The notes under the pieces were generated by a model that saw nothing but the letters and a program-made list of their open reading frames with translations, was not told the origin of the DNA and did not search any database. Positions 1-7,260 of a DNA stretch of 10,728 nt are shown here, one piece after another (within the stretch, counting starts at the first letter, position 1; every line of letters starts with the position of its first letter). The translations under genes and the position numbers were made by a program. The DNA comes from JAJPGZ01 sp041167105 (GTDB lineage: Bacteria; Verrucomicrobiota; Verrucomicrobiia; Chthoniobacterales; UBA10450): contig JBEEGX010000016.1 of NCBI GenBank assembly GCA_041167105.1, positions 1 through 10,728 of the forward strand, written 5' to 3'.

Positions 1-108
1 GATGTCGGCTTTGACCGCGAAAGTACGGAGGTGGACTTTAGTACCGGCCACAGCGAGATGGAATTGAGAGAGCACAACGCCAGCTTCAGTTTGATCTACG
101 GATTCTAA
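1..108 (+). CDS. 3' end of a putative outer-membrane beta-barrel protein (partial)
   Basis: An open frame enters from the left edge in frame 1 and stops with TAA at 106-108, giving 35 residues. The visible end alternates polar and hydrophobic residues and finishes ...NASFSLIYGF, with a terminal phenylalanine. A terminal Phe on an alternating strand is the usual C-terminal signal read by the BAM machinery in outer-membrane barrels, so a porin or other barrel protein is likely. Nothing more specific can be said because the rest lies outside the window. The next gene begins 12 nt downstream on the same strand, so co-transcription is possible. The frame itself is clear; the functional call is inference from the last strand only. 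Confidence 0.55.
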   Translation, partial: DVGFDRESTEVDFSTGHSEMELREHNASFSLIYGF

Positions 109-120
109 CTCGGCCAGTTA

Positions 121-1269
121 ATGGGCCGCGCCGCTTTCGGTGCGGATGATGGAACGCGCGACTTTACAGTTGCGCGTTCGTCATTTCGCGAAACAATTCA
201 GCGCGCTGATCCTCGAATGAAAGATCGACAACGGCATGACGGGAGAATCATTCGCAGCGAAGAGCCGCTCAATCTGGAAGCGCCGTTCGAAAATCTCGAC
301 GGTTTTATTACGCCGACTGAGCGCTTTTATGTGCGCACACATTTCCCGATTCCGAAGATCGACAAAAAGAAATGGCGATTGTCGATCTTAGGCGAAGTGG
401 AGAAGCCGTTCGACATTTCGTTCGATGAATTGAGCAAATTGGAAACGAGAACGATTCCGGTCACGCTCGAATGCGCCGGGAACAATCGCGATTTTCTCGA
501 GCCGAAAGTGAAAGGCGTGCAATGGGCGCTCGGCGCGGTCGGTACTGCGAGTTGGACTGGAATTCCATTGTCGATCTTGCTCGATCGCGCGGGACTCAAG
601 TCGAACGCGCACGAGATAATTTTCGAAGGCGCGGACGAAGGCGAGCTGGAAGATCCGAAAGCGCCGCGCGGAAAAGTGAAATTCGCGCGCAGCATTCCGC
701 TAACGAAAGCGCGCGAAGACGTGTTGCTCGTCTATCGAATGAACGATGTCGATCTTGCGCCAGAACACGGCGCGCCGTTGCGCGCGATTGTGCCCGGTTG
801 GTACGCGATGGCGTCGATCAAATGGCTGACGCGCATCATCGTCGCAGATCGTCCGTTCAACGGTTACTACCAAACGCTCGATTACGCGTTTTGGAAAAAC
901 GGTGAGCTTGCGCCGCTGAGCGAAATGCAAACCAAGGCGCAAATCGCCCGCCCGATGGATGGCGACAGTGTTCCAGCGAATTCGAATGTGCGCGTTCACG
1001 GCGCGGCTTGGACAAGCGGCGAGATCGGCAAGGTCGAGCTGAGTGCCGATGGAGGATCGACATGGAACAAAGTGAAGTTGCTCGGCGAATCCAAACCAAA
1101 CGCGTGGCGATTGTGGGAATACAATTGGCGAACGCCTGAGCGAGGTTCAGCGACATTGATCGCGCGCGCCTTTGATTCGCGGGGCCAAACTCAGCCGGTC
1201 GAGCGCGATTGGAACCGCGGCACCTACATGATCAATCATCTGCTGCCGATCAATGTCACGATTGAGTAG
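121..1269 (+). CDS. Sulfite oxidase-family molybdopterin oxidoreductase
   Basis: This is probably a molybdenum-cofactor enzyme that oxidises sulfite to sulfate or a related substrate. The Oxidored_molyb domain runs from about residue 45 to 245. It has the Mo-ligand cysteine in LECAGN (C118), the segment HGAPLRAIVPGWYAMASIKW (H216 onward), and a following Mo-co dimerisation domain to residue 382 containing VELSADGGSTW and RAFDSRGQTQP. There is no cytochrome b5 or haem domain and no obvious twin-arginine or Sec signal, so a cytoplasmic form is likely; the electron acceptor is not evident. The start is uncertain. ATG 121 has no Shine-Dalgarno site and its first 32 residues look unlike the family. 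An in-frame ATG at 217 (MKDRQRHDG) gives a 350-residue protein and may be the true start. The gene sits just upstream of a persulfide dioxygenase-like gene, which fits a sulfur-oxidation role. Confidence 0.88.
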   Translation: MGRAAFGADDGTRDFTVARSSFRETIQRADPRMKDRQRHDGRIIRSEEPLNLEAPFENLDGFITPTERFYVRTHFPIPKIDKKKWRLSILGEVEKPFDISFDELSKLETRTIPVTLECAGNNRDFLEPKVKGVQWALGAVGTASWTGIPLSILLDRAGLKSNAHEIIFEGADEGELEDPKAPRGKVKFARSIPLTKAREDVLLVYRMNDVDLAPEHGAPLRAIVPGWYAMASIKWLTRIIVADRPFNGYYQTLDYAFWKNGELAPLSEMQTKAQIARPMDGDSVPANSNVRVHGAAWTSGEIGKVELSADGGSTWNKVKLLGESKPNAWRLWEYNWRTPERGSATLIARAFDSRGQTQPVERDWNRGTYMINHLLPINVTIE

Positions 1270-1298
1270 ATGTCGATCTTGCGTTAAATCCTGACGCG

Positions 1299-2702
1299 AT
1301 GTCGCTCGTCTTCAAAACCATTCAGACCGAAGGCATCGCGGAGCTTTCCTATTTGCTCGGCGACGATGAGGAAGGCATCGCCGCCATTTTTGATCCGCGG
1401 CCGGACGTCGATATTTACATCGACATGGCGCGTGAAGCGAAGGTGGCGATCACGCACATTTTCGAAACACACATCCACGCCGATCTCGTCAGCGGTTCGC
1501 GCGAGCTGCAATCGCGTCTCGATTCGGCGAACATTTACGTGAGTCATGAAGGCGGAGCGAAATACGAGTTCGAACACGAGAAGTTGCAGAACGGGGATCA
1601 GTTCACGTTCGGCGAGACGCTGATCACGGCGCGACACACGCCGGGACACACGCCGGAGCACATTTCGTATTTGCTGGCGGAGGCAGATCATCCGGAGACG
1701 CCGTGGGGTGTGTTGACCGGCGATTCGCTTTTCGTTTCTTCCGCGGGTCGGCCGGACTTGTTAGGCGCGGATCAGACCGATGAGTTGGCGGCGCAACAGT
1801 TTCAAACCTTAAGCGAATTTTATCTCAAGCTGCCGGATCACGTGATGATTTATCCCAACCACGGCGCGGGTTCGCCGTGCGGCGCGGACATCGGGGAGCG
1901 TCTAAGCAGCTCGATTGGTTACGAGCGGAAGTTCAACAAATTTCTCCAGTTCCCCGACGTGAAGAGCTTCACCGAGTACGCGAAGGAAACAGCGCCACCA
2001 GTCCCGCATTATTATCCGATCATGAAAAAATTGAACGCGAAAGGGCCGGAAATTCTTGGTGGTCTTCCGCGCGTTCCGGCGTTGCCGCCGAAAGCGTACA
2101 AGGAAGCGAACGAGAAAAAAAACGGCACGTTGGTCGATACGCGCACGATGCTGGCCTTCGGCGGCGGGCATATTCGCGGCGCATTGAACATCGGTGGATC
2201 GCCGGTCTTGTCGATCTGGGCCGGATGGATGCTGGCGTCGAATGAGCCGATTCTTCTCGTGCTCGAAAGTGAAAACGATCTCGAGGATGTCGTTAGGCTT
2301 TTCATTCGCACCGGTTATTCGAAATTCGCGGGCTATCTCGTCGGCGGAATGAAAGCATGGGACGCTGCCGGCTTTGAACAGGTGCAGGTCATGCAGATGG
2401 GCGTGCACGAGTTGAACAAGCGCAAAAGCGAATTGCAGATTGTCGATGTTCGTTCGCCGCGCGAATGGAAAAAGGGGCGCGTGCCGGGCGCGCGTCACAT
2501 TTTCTTGCCCGAGCTGCGCAAGCGCATCGGCGAGCTCGATCGTGCGAAGCCGACGGCGGTTTACTGCGCGAGTGGTTATCGCGCCAGCATCGCTGCCAGC
2601 ATTTTGAAAGAGGAAGGCTTCGAGGAATTGTGGAACGTGCCGGGAAGTTGGGAAGCCTGGACGAAAGCAAAGTTGCCGATTGAAGGAGCGAACGGCGAAT
2701 GA
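1299..2702 (+). CDS. Metallo-beta-lactamase/rhodanese fusion, persulfide dioxygenase-like
   Basis: A 467-residue fusion resembling ETHE1/CstB-type persulfide dioxygenases. The N-terminal MBL domain (about 1-255) has ETHIHADLVSG (H58, H60, D62), HTPGHTPEH (H117), GDSLF (D142) and PNHGAGSPCG (H188). H58, H117 and D142 correspond to the mononuclear iron ligands of ETHE1. Two rhodanese domains follow. The first (about 277-355) has no cysteine where the active site should be (VLESEND) and is probably structural. The second (about 366-457) has the loop YCASGYRAS with catalytic C423 and should be active. Known relatives oxidise glutathione or CoA persulfide to sulfite, and the rhodanese moves sulfane sulfur. 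The next gene overlaps its stop by 4 nt, and a sulfite oxidase-like gene lies 29 nt upstream. An MBL hydrolase of the glyoxalase II type is the main alternative. Confidence 0.9.
   Translation: MSLVFKTIQTEGIAELSYLLGDDEEGIAAIFDPRPDVDIYIDMAREAKVAITHIFETHIHADLVSGSRELQSRLDSANIYVSHEGGAKYEFEHEKLQNGDQFTFGETLITARHTPGHTPEHISYLLAEADHPETPWGVLTGDSLFVSSAGRPDLLGADQTDELAAQQFQTLSEFYLKLPDHVMIYPNHGAGSPCGADIGERLSSSIGYERKFNKFLQFPDVKSFTEYAKETAPPVPHYYPIMKKLNAKGPEILGGLPRVPALPPKAYKEANEKKNGTLVDTRTMLAFGGGHIRGALNIGGSPVLSIWAGWMLASNEPILLVLESENDLEDVVRLFIRTGYSKFAGYLVGGMKAWDAAGFEQVQVMQMGVHELNKRKSELQIVDVRSPREWKKGRVPGARHIFLPELRKRIGELDRAKPTAVYCASGYRASIAASILKEEGFEELWNVPGSWEAWTKAKLPIEGANGE
2683..2688 (+). promoter_or_regulatory. 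Shine-Dalgarno site for the 2699 membrane protein gene
   Basis: AAGGAG lies 10 nt before ATG 2699, inside the end of the persulfide dioxygenase gene. It is one of the few strong ribosome-binding sites in the window. With the ATGA stop/start overlap (2699-2702) it supports 2699 as the start and suggests translational coupling to the upstream gene. Confidence 0.65.
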
Positions 2703-3493
2703 ATGGATCGACCGCGACGGCCGCACTGCCGAGAAAAAATTCATTCGGCGAAACGATGCGCCCAGATGTTTGGTGGACGCAACCGCTGCTCGTCTTCTGC
2801 GGATTGTCGATCTTTATTGTGTATTCGACCTGGGCCGCGTTTCAGGGCGCGCATTATTATTTTGGCAATTACGTCTCGCCGTTTTATTCGCCGGAACTTT
2901 TCGGGAGCTCGCCGCATGCGTGGTTCGGACCGAAACCAACTTGGTGGCCGAGCTTTCTTTTCTTTTCGCCTGCGTTGCTGATTCTATGGGCGCCCGGCGG
3001 CTTTCGGCTTACCTGTTATTATTACAGAGGGGCTTACTACAAAGCCTTCTGGGCCGATCCGCCGGCGTGCACGGTCGGCGAACCGCGCGCGACGTATCTC
3101 GGCGAACGTTCGTTTCCGCTCATCATGCAAAACGTGCACCGCTATTTTCTTTACGTCGCGCTCATCTTCATCGGCATACTGACTTACGACGTTTGGAAAG
3201 CGATGTGGTTCGCAAATGGATTTGGAATTGGCGTCGGCACGCTCGTCCTCGCGGTCAATGTGGTTTTGTTAGGCGGATACACCTTCGGCTGCCACTCGCT
3301 CCGCCACCTCATCGGCGGCTTCCGCGATAATCTCGCAAGATCGACATCTTCATTCGCGTGCTATCGCTGCGTCAGCTGTTTGAATCGCCGCCACATGATG
3401 TGGGCATGGATGAGTTTGTTCTGGGTCGGCTTCAGCGATGTTTACGTGCGGCTCTGTTCGTTAGGCGTCTGGCACGATCTCCGTCTGATTTAA
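2699..3493 (+). CDS. Sdh1-type (Rv0249c-like) succinate dehydrogenase membrane anchor
   Basis: A 264-residue integral membrane protein with about five or six hydrophobic helices, near residues 26-48, 82-100, 148-170, 174-197 and 233-256. Conserved-looking blocks include YVSPFYSPELFG (58-69), LTCYYYRGAYYKAFW (104-118), FPLIMQNVHRYF (139-150), FGCHSLRH (196-203) and NRRHMMWAW (229-237). From memory these match the membrane subunit of mycobacterial Sdh1 (Rv0249c family), for which a membrane-embedded Rieske-type [2Fe-2S] cluster has been reported. C198, H199 and H203, plus H147 and C106, are candidate metal ligands here. SdhA and SdhB lie 1.2 kb downstream and no other anchor is present, so this should tie them to quinone. 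The stretch ARSTSSFACYRCVSC (213-227) looks divergent and contains a copy of the TGTCGATCTT repeat. It could instead be a related quinone-linked membrane oxidoreductase subunit. Confidence 0.72.
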   Translation: MNGSTATAALPRKNSFGETMRPDVWWTQPLLVFCGLSIFIVYSTWAAFQGAHYYFGNYVSPFYSPELFGSSPHAWFGPKPTWWPSFLFFSPALLILWAPGGFRLTCYYYRGAYYKAFWADPPACTVGEPRATYLGERSFPLIMQNVHRYFLYVALIFIGILTYDVWKAMWFANGFGIGVGTLVLAVNVVLLGGYTFGCHSLRHLIGGFRDNLARSTSSFACYRCVSCLNRRHMMWAWMSLFWVGFSDVYVRLCSLGVWHDLRLI

Positions 3494-4077
3494 GCCGCGC
3501 TAAGAGTTCCGTGCCCGAGGCTGCGCATGCGGAAAGCGAGCACGAACAATAAAATTCCGAACACAAGCGCATACGCGCCGATCCACCAGACCAGCACCAA
3601 GGCGCCGGCTGCTGGTCGCAGCAAGAGCACGACGCCAAACGCGACTGAGGCCAGGCCAGCCAGAATAAGCAGCCATTCATTGCTGATTTCCTTTCGCAAT
3701 TTTATCGCCGCAATGATTTCCAGGATGCCGGTCACCATTGCCCATGACGCGATCAGAATCAGCAGTCCAAGCGCGGTAATTCCCGGCATCACAAACGTAA
3801 GCAGCCCGGCAAGAATTCCGAGCAAACCTCCGAGAATCAAGCTGCCGAAGCGCGGAAAACCTTTCGGCGCCTTGGCGGCCAGGACGAACGATAAAATACC
3901 GTTCACCAACGCGAACGCGCCGAATAGCCAGACGAGCGTGAGCAATGTGACTCCCGGCCAGATAAAAGCGAGCACACCAAACAGCACGGCGGCCAGACCG
4001 CGCAGTGCGAGCAACCACCAATTGCGGCGAAGCGTGTCGGCGCACCCGCCTATTGTCTTATCTTCAATTCCATTCAT
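3490..4077 (-). CDS. HdeD family (DUF308) membrane protein
   Basis: A 195-residue, very hydrophobic protein with about six membrane helices arranged as three repeats of a helix hairpin: residues 21-67, 78-125 and 134-182. Each repeat has a G-rich first helix, a proline turn (WPGVTLL, MPGITAL, RPAAGAL) and a second helix ending in a glycine-containing Gi/Gil segment. This triplicated pattern is typical of HdeD/DUF308. E. coli HdeD is linked to acid resistance, but the role of most relatives is unknown. The start ATG 4077 is supported by GGAGGAAA at 4090-4083. The gene follows the MerR-like gene after 20 nt and is probably co-transcribed with it. Its stop overlaps the stop of the convergent membrane anchor gene by 4 nt, and no terminator is visible between them. 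Confidence 0.88.
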   Translation of the reverse strand: MNGIEDKTIGGCADTLRRNWWLLALRGLAAVLFGVLAFIWPGVTLLTLVWLFGAFALVNGILSFVLAAKAPKGFPRFGSLILGGLLGILAGLLTFVMPGITALGLLILIASWAMVTGILEIIAAIKLRKEISNEWLLILAGLASVAFGVVLLLRPAAGALVLVWWIGAYALVFGILLFVLAFRMRSLGHGTLSAA

Positions 4078-4082
4078 TTTCG

Positions 4083-4090
4083 TTTCCTCC
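4083..4090 (-). promoter_or_regulatory. Shine-Dalgarno site for the HdeD-like gene
   Basis: On the minus strand GGAGGAAA precedes ATG 4077 by 5 nt. It fits the start and lies in the 20-nt gap after the MerR-like gene. Confidence 0.65.
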
Positions 4091-4097
4091 GTGGTTT

Positions 4098-4469
4098 CTA
4101 TTTCGATTTACTTTTTCGTGACGAAAATTGTTGCGAGAGCGAGCGCACTTCGGAATGCAATCGCTCCAACTTGTCCGTAAGATCGAGAATGATTTTAATG
4201 CCGGCCAGATCATCCCCGCAGATCGGCCGCAATTCTTCGATCCGCCGCAAAGCGCGAATGCTGTTGCGATCGAAATAATAGCCGCCGTCTCGGTCGAAGA
4301 TTGGTGAAACGAGCCGATGCTTGCAGTAAATTAAAATGGTCCGACGCGGCACATTGGCCAGGTGAGCCGTGCCTTCAATCGTGAAAACCGCATCCGCCGG
4401 CGGCTCGAAGATCTGAATGGCGCGCGAGAGTCCCGTCACGACTTCACTGGTGGATGTCGATCTTGCCAT
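4098..4469 (-). CDS. MerR-like helix-turn-helix regulator
   Basis: A small protein (123 residues from ATG 4469) with a winged helix-turn-helix of MerR or CbpM type. FTIEGTAHLANVPRRTILIY (29-48) forms the HTH. CKHRLVSPIFDRDGGYYFDR (49-68) forms the wing. SIRALRRIEELRPICGDDLA and IKIILDLTDKLERLHSEV (70-108) resemble the MerR helices and start of the coiled coil. The C-terminus is short and basic (SSRKSKSK) with no metal-binding or large effector domain. ATG 4469 has AAGGAG just upstream (4478-4473, only 3 nt apart). A longer in-frame start at 4523 would add 18 residues (MPALRLASKRNEIEFKEL) and cannot be excluded. It is divergent from sdhA and upstream of the hdeD-like gene, so it may control either or both. 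No operator dyad was found. Confidence 0.78.
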   Translation of the reverse strand: MARSTSTSEVVTGLSRAIQIFEPPADAVFTIEGTAHLANVPRRTILIYCKHRLVSPIFDRDGGYYFDRNSIRALRRIEELRPICGDDLAGIKIILDLTDKLERLHSEVRSLSQQFSSRKSKSK

Positions 4470-4523
4470 CAACTCCTTAAATTCGATTTCATTACGCTTC
4501 GAAGCCAGCCGCAGTGCCGGCAT

Positions 4524-4660
4524 TCCTCGAACAGCACGCCGTCTGTTCCCACACCCTCTACTAAAGGTTACGGCGCTGATGGATCCTTTGCGTGTGAATA
4601 ATATTAAGCCGGTTTCAATTCGCTTTTAAGTGTTCGATACTTTAACGCTTCGTATTCCGC
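4524..4660. promoter_or_regulatory. Divergent intergenic region between the MerR-like gene and sdhA
   Basis: This 137-nt gap must hold the promoters for the minus-strand regulator and for sdhA. It is more AT-rich than its surroundings, with AATAATATTAA around 4597-4607 that includes a -10-like TAATAT (4599-4604). No convincing -35 element sits 16-18 nt upstream of it, and no clear MerR-type dyad was seen. No Shine-Dalgarno site precedes the sdhA ATG at 4661. Confidence 0.4.
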
Positions 4661-6475
4661 ATGGCCGACTATGAAACTGCACAATACGATGTTCTCGTAA
4701 TCGGCGCCGGCGGCGCCGGCTTGCGCGCGGCTATCGAAGCATCGGCCGCCGCGGTTCGTGTCGGCCTCGTCTGTAAATCATTGTTAGGCAAAGCGCATAC
4801 CGTCATGGCTGAAGGCGGGATTGCCGCCGCCCTCGCGAATGTCGACGAGCGCGATAATTGGAAAGTGCATTTCGCGGACACCATGCGTGGCGGTCAGTAC
4901 ATCAATCAATGGCGCATGGCCGAGCTGCACGCACAGGAAGCGCCCGATCGCGTCCGCGAATTGGAAGCCTGGGGCGCGGTGTTCGATCGCACTAAAGACG
5001 GGCGGATTCTGCAAAGAAATTTCGGCGGCCATCGCTATCCGCGACTCGCGCATGTCGGGGATCGTACCGGACTGGAAATGATTCGCACGTTGCAGGACCA
5101 CGGTGTGCATCAAGGCATCGATGTCTTCATGGAGCACACGATATTGTCGATCTTGCGCGATGAAGATGGCCGCGCCGTTGGAGCATTCGGCTACGAACGC
5201 GAACGTGGTCGATTCAAAATTTTTCGCGCGAAAGCGATCGTGCTCGCGACCGGCGGAATCGGGCGCGCTTACAAAATCACGAGCAACAGTTGGGAATACA
5301 CCGGCGACGGGCACTCGTTAGCCTACGACGCCGGCGCGGAATTGATCGACATGGAGTTCATCCAATTTCATCCGACCGGAATGGTGTGGCCGCAAAGCGT
5401 GCGCGGAATTCTCGTCACCGAAGGCGTGCGCGGCGAAGGCGGAATCCTAACGAACAATCATGGCCGCCGTTTCATGTTCGACGACATCCCGGAAAATTAT
5501 CGCGCTCAAACCGCGGACAGCGAAGAGGAAGGCTGGCGTTATTGCACCGGCGACAAAAATGCGCGGCGTCCACCGGAATTGCTTACACGCGATCACGTCG
5601 CGCGTTGCATCGTGCGCGAGATCAAGCAGGGCAGGGGATCGCCGCACGGCGGCGTCTTTCTCGACATCGCCTGGATCAAATCGAAAATGGCGAACGCCCC
5701 CGAGCACATCAAACGCAAACTCCCGAGCATGTATCACCAATTCAAACAGCTGGCCGACATCGACATTACCGAGCAAGCGATGGAAGTCGGGCCGACCACG
5801 CATTACATCATGGGCGGGATTCACGTCGATCCGGATACGCAGATGTCGCGCGTGCCCGGATTGTTCGCTGCGGGCGAATGTGCCGCCGGAATCAATGGCG
5901 CGAATCGGCTCGGTGGAAATTCGTTGTCGGATCTTTTGGTTTTCGGCAAGCGCGCCGGCGAACACGCCGCGCAGTTCGCGAAACAGACTTCGTTAGGCAA
6001 GATCGACAATGGCAAGATCGACATCATCGCCCGCCAAGCAGTCGAACCGTTTGAGCGAAGCGACGGCGAAAATCCCTACGAGATCCAAAAAGATTTGCAG
6101 GAGCTGATGCAGGACAACGTCGGCATCGTCCGCACCGAATCGGAAATGCAGCACGCGCTCGCGCAATTGCAGCAGTTGAACGAACGCGCGAGTCGCGCCG
6201 GTGTTATCGGTCACCGCGAATTCAATCCCGGCTGGCATACCGCGCTCGATCTGAAAAATCTGCTCACGGTCTCGGAAGCGATCACACGCGCCGCCATCGA
6301 GCGCAAAGAAAGCCGCGGCGCGCAATTCCGCGACGATTACCCGAACAAGGACGAGAAGTTTTCCAAAGTGAACACGATCGCGTCGCGAACTGATGATGGC
6401 GCCATGCAGATTCGATTGGAGCCGCTGCCGGAGATGCCGGATTATCTCAAGCAAGTAATCGAGGAGATGAAGTGA
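4661..6475 (+). CDS. sdhA: Succinate dehydrogenase/fumarate reductase flavoprotein subunit
   Basis: A 604-residue FAD subunit that oxidises succinate to fumarate. The Rossmann motif VLVIGAGGAGLRAA is at 11-24. KAHTVMAEGGIAAA (44-57) contains H46, the expected site of covalent FAD attachment. The substrate-site residues of SdhA are present: H237 in FHPTG, R310 in LLTRDHVAR, H381 in THYIMGG and R416 in NRLGGNSLSD. GGHRYPR and GDRTG are also typical. Length is normal. The sdhB start overlaps its stop by 4 nt. No canonical SdhC/SdhD pair follows; the likely anchor is the membrane protein at 2699-3493. Residues 440-456 form a linker (TSLGKIDNGKIDII) built from one GTTAGGC and two TGTCGATCTT repeats. 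Confidence 0.96.
   Translation: MADYETAQYDVLVIGAGGAGLRAAIEASAAAVRVGLVCKSLLGKAHTVMAEGGIAAALANVDERDNWKVHFADTMRGGQYINQWRMAELHAQEAPDRVRELEAWGAVFDRTKDGRILQRNFGGHRYPRLAHVGDRTGLEMIRTLQDHGVHQGIDVFMEHTILSILRDEDGRAVGAFGYERERGRFKIFRAKAIVLATGGIGRAYKITSNSWEYTGDGHSLAYDAGAELIDMEFIQFHPTGMVWPQSVRGILVTEGVRGEGGILTNNHGRRFMFDDIPENYRAQTADSEEEGWRYCTGDKNARRPPELLTRDHVARCIVREIKQGRGSPHGGVFLDIAWIKSKMANAPEHIKRKLPSMYHQFKQLADIDITEQAMEVGPTTHYIMGGIHVDPDTQMSRVPGLFAAGECAAGINGANRLGGNSLSDLLVFGKRAGEHAAQFAKQTSLGKIDNGKIDIIARQAVEPFERSDGENPYEIQKDLQELMQDNVGIVRTESEMQHALAQLQQLNERASRAGVIGHREFNPGWHTALDLKNLLTVSEAITRAAIERKESRGAQFRDDYPNKDEKFSKVNTIASRTDDGAMQIRLEPLPEMPDYLKQVIEEMK
5992..6023. repeat. Composite cluster: one GTTAGGC and two AAGATCGACA copies
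   Basis: GTTAGGC (5992-5998) runs directly into AAGATCGACA (5999-6008), followed five bases later by a second AAGATCGACA (6014-6023). The cluster encodes SLGKIDNGKIDI, a linker of sdhA that follows the conserved FAD-binding C-terminal motif. This is the only tandem arrangement of the 10-mer in the window. Confidence 0.75.
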
Positions 6476-7260
6476 GCGAGCAGACGGTCAATTTCAAAAT
6501 TTGGCGTGGTGACGCGAAGGCCGGCGAATTTCGGGATTACTCCGCCGAATGTTCGGAGGGCATGGTCGTGCTCGACGCCGTTCACGACATCCAACGCACC
6601 CAAGCTGTCGATCTTGCCTGTCGCTGGAATTGCAAAGCGGGGAAGTGCGGTTCGTGCTCGGCTGAAATTAACGGCATACCGAAGTTGATGTGCATGGCGC
6701 GGCTAAGCGAATTACCGATCGACAAGCCGATCACGGTCGAGCCGATCAAAGCGTTTCCGGTGGTGAAAGATCTGATCACCGATGTGTCGTGGAATTTTGA
6801 AGTGAAGAAGCGAATCAAGAAATTCAAACCGCGGCCGCCGGATGCGCCGGACGGAACGTGGCGCATGCAGCAGGAGGACATCGATCGTGTCCAGGAATTT
6901 CGAAAGTGCATCGAATGCTTTCTTTGCCAGGACGTGTGCCACGTCTTGCGCGACCATCACATGCACGATCGCTTCGTCGGTCCGCGCTTTTTGATTTACA
7001 CCGCCGCGCTCGAGATGCACCCGCTCGATGTTGAGGATCGCACGGAGGAATTGCGCAACGCGCATGGGATCGGTTATTGCAACATCACGAAATGCTGCAC
7101 CAAGGTTTGTCCGGAAAATATCGAGATCACAGACAACGGGATTATTCCATTGAAGGAACGCGTGGTGGACAAGTTTTACGATCCGTTAGGCTGGATTTGG
7201 AGATGGCTAAAGCGTACGCAAGATCGACAATCAAATGTCGGAACTAAAGCGACTTCATAA
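6472..7260 (+). CDS. sdhB: Succinate dehydrogenase/fumarate reductase iron-sulfur subunit
   Basis: A 262-residue subunit that carries electrons from the flavoprotein to the membrane anchor. The plant-ferredoxin-type [2Fe-2S] ligands are C54, C59, C62 and C74, with the spacing seen in E. coli SdhB. The second domain has C146, C149, C152 and C156 in CIECFLCQDVC, then C203, C209 and C213 in CNITKCCTKVCPE, matching the [4Fe-4S] and [3Fe-4S] sites. The start is GTG at 6472, overlapping the sdhA stop (GTGA), with GAGGAG at 6461-6466 five nt upstream. The last 14 residues (TQDRQSNVGTKATS) extend beyond the family core and include a copy of the TGTCGATCTT repeat. The TPR-like gene begins inside this tail. 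Confidence 0.95.
   Translation: MSEQTVNFKIWRGDAKAGEFRDYSAECSEGMVVLDAVHDIQRTQAVDLACRWNCKAGKCGSCSAEINGIPKLMCMARLSELPIDKPITVEPIKAFPVVKDLITDVSWNFEVKKRIKKFKPRPPDAPDGTWRMQQEDIDRVQEFRKCIECFLCQDVCHVLRDHHMHDRFVGPRFLIYTAALEMHPLDVEDRTEELRNAHGIGYCNITKCCTKVCPENIEITDNGIIPLKERVVDKFYDPLGWIWRWLKRTQDRQSNVGTKATS

Noticed and set aside
1902..2744. Minus-strand open frame of 280 codons opposite the persulfide dioxygenase gene
   Set aside because: Arg/Phe-rich product without recognisable domains, lying antisense to a gene with clear MBL and rhodanese motifs.
3527..4180. Plus-strand open frame of 217 codons opposite the HdeD-like and MerR-like genes
   Set aside because: Ser/Pro/Ile-rich antisense shadow; the minus-strand frames have proper domains and a Shine-Dalgarno site.
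5290..6054. Plus-strand open frame of 254 codons inside sdhA
   Set aside because: Out-of-frame shadow of sdhA, strongly Arg-rich, with no family features.
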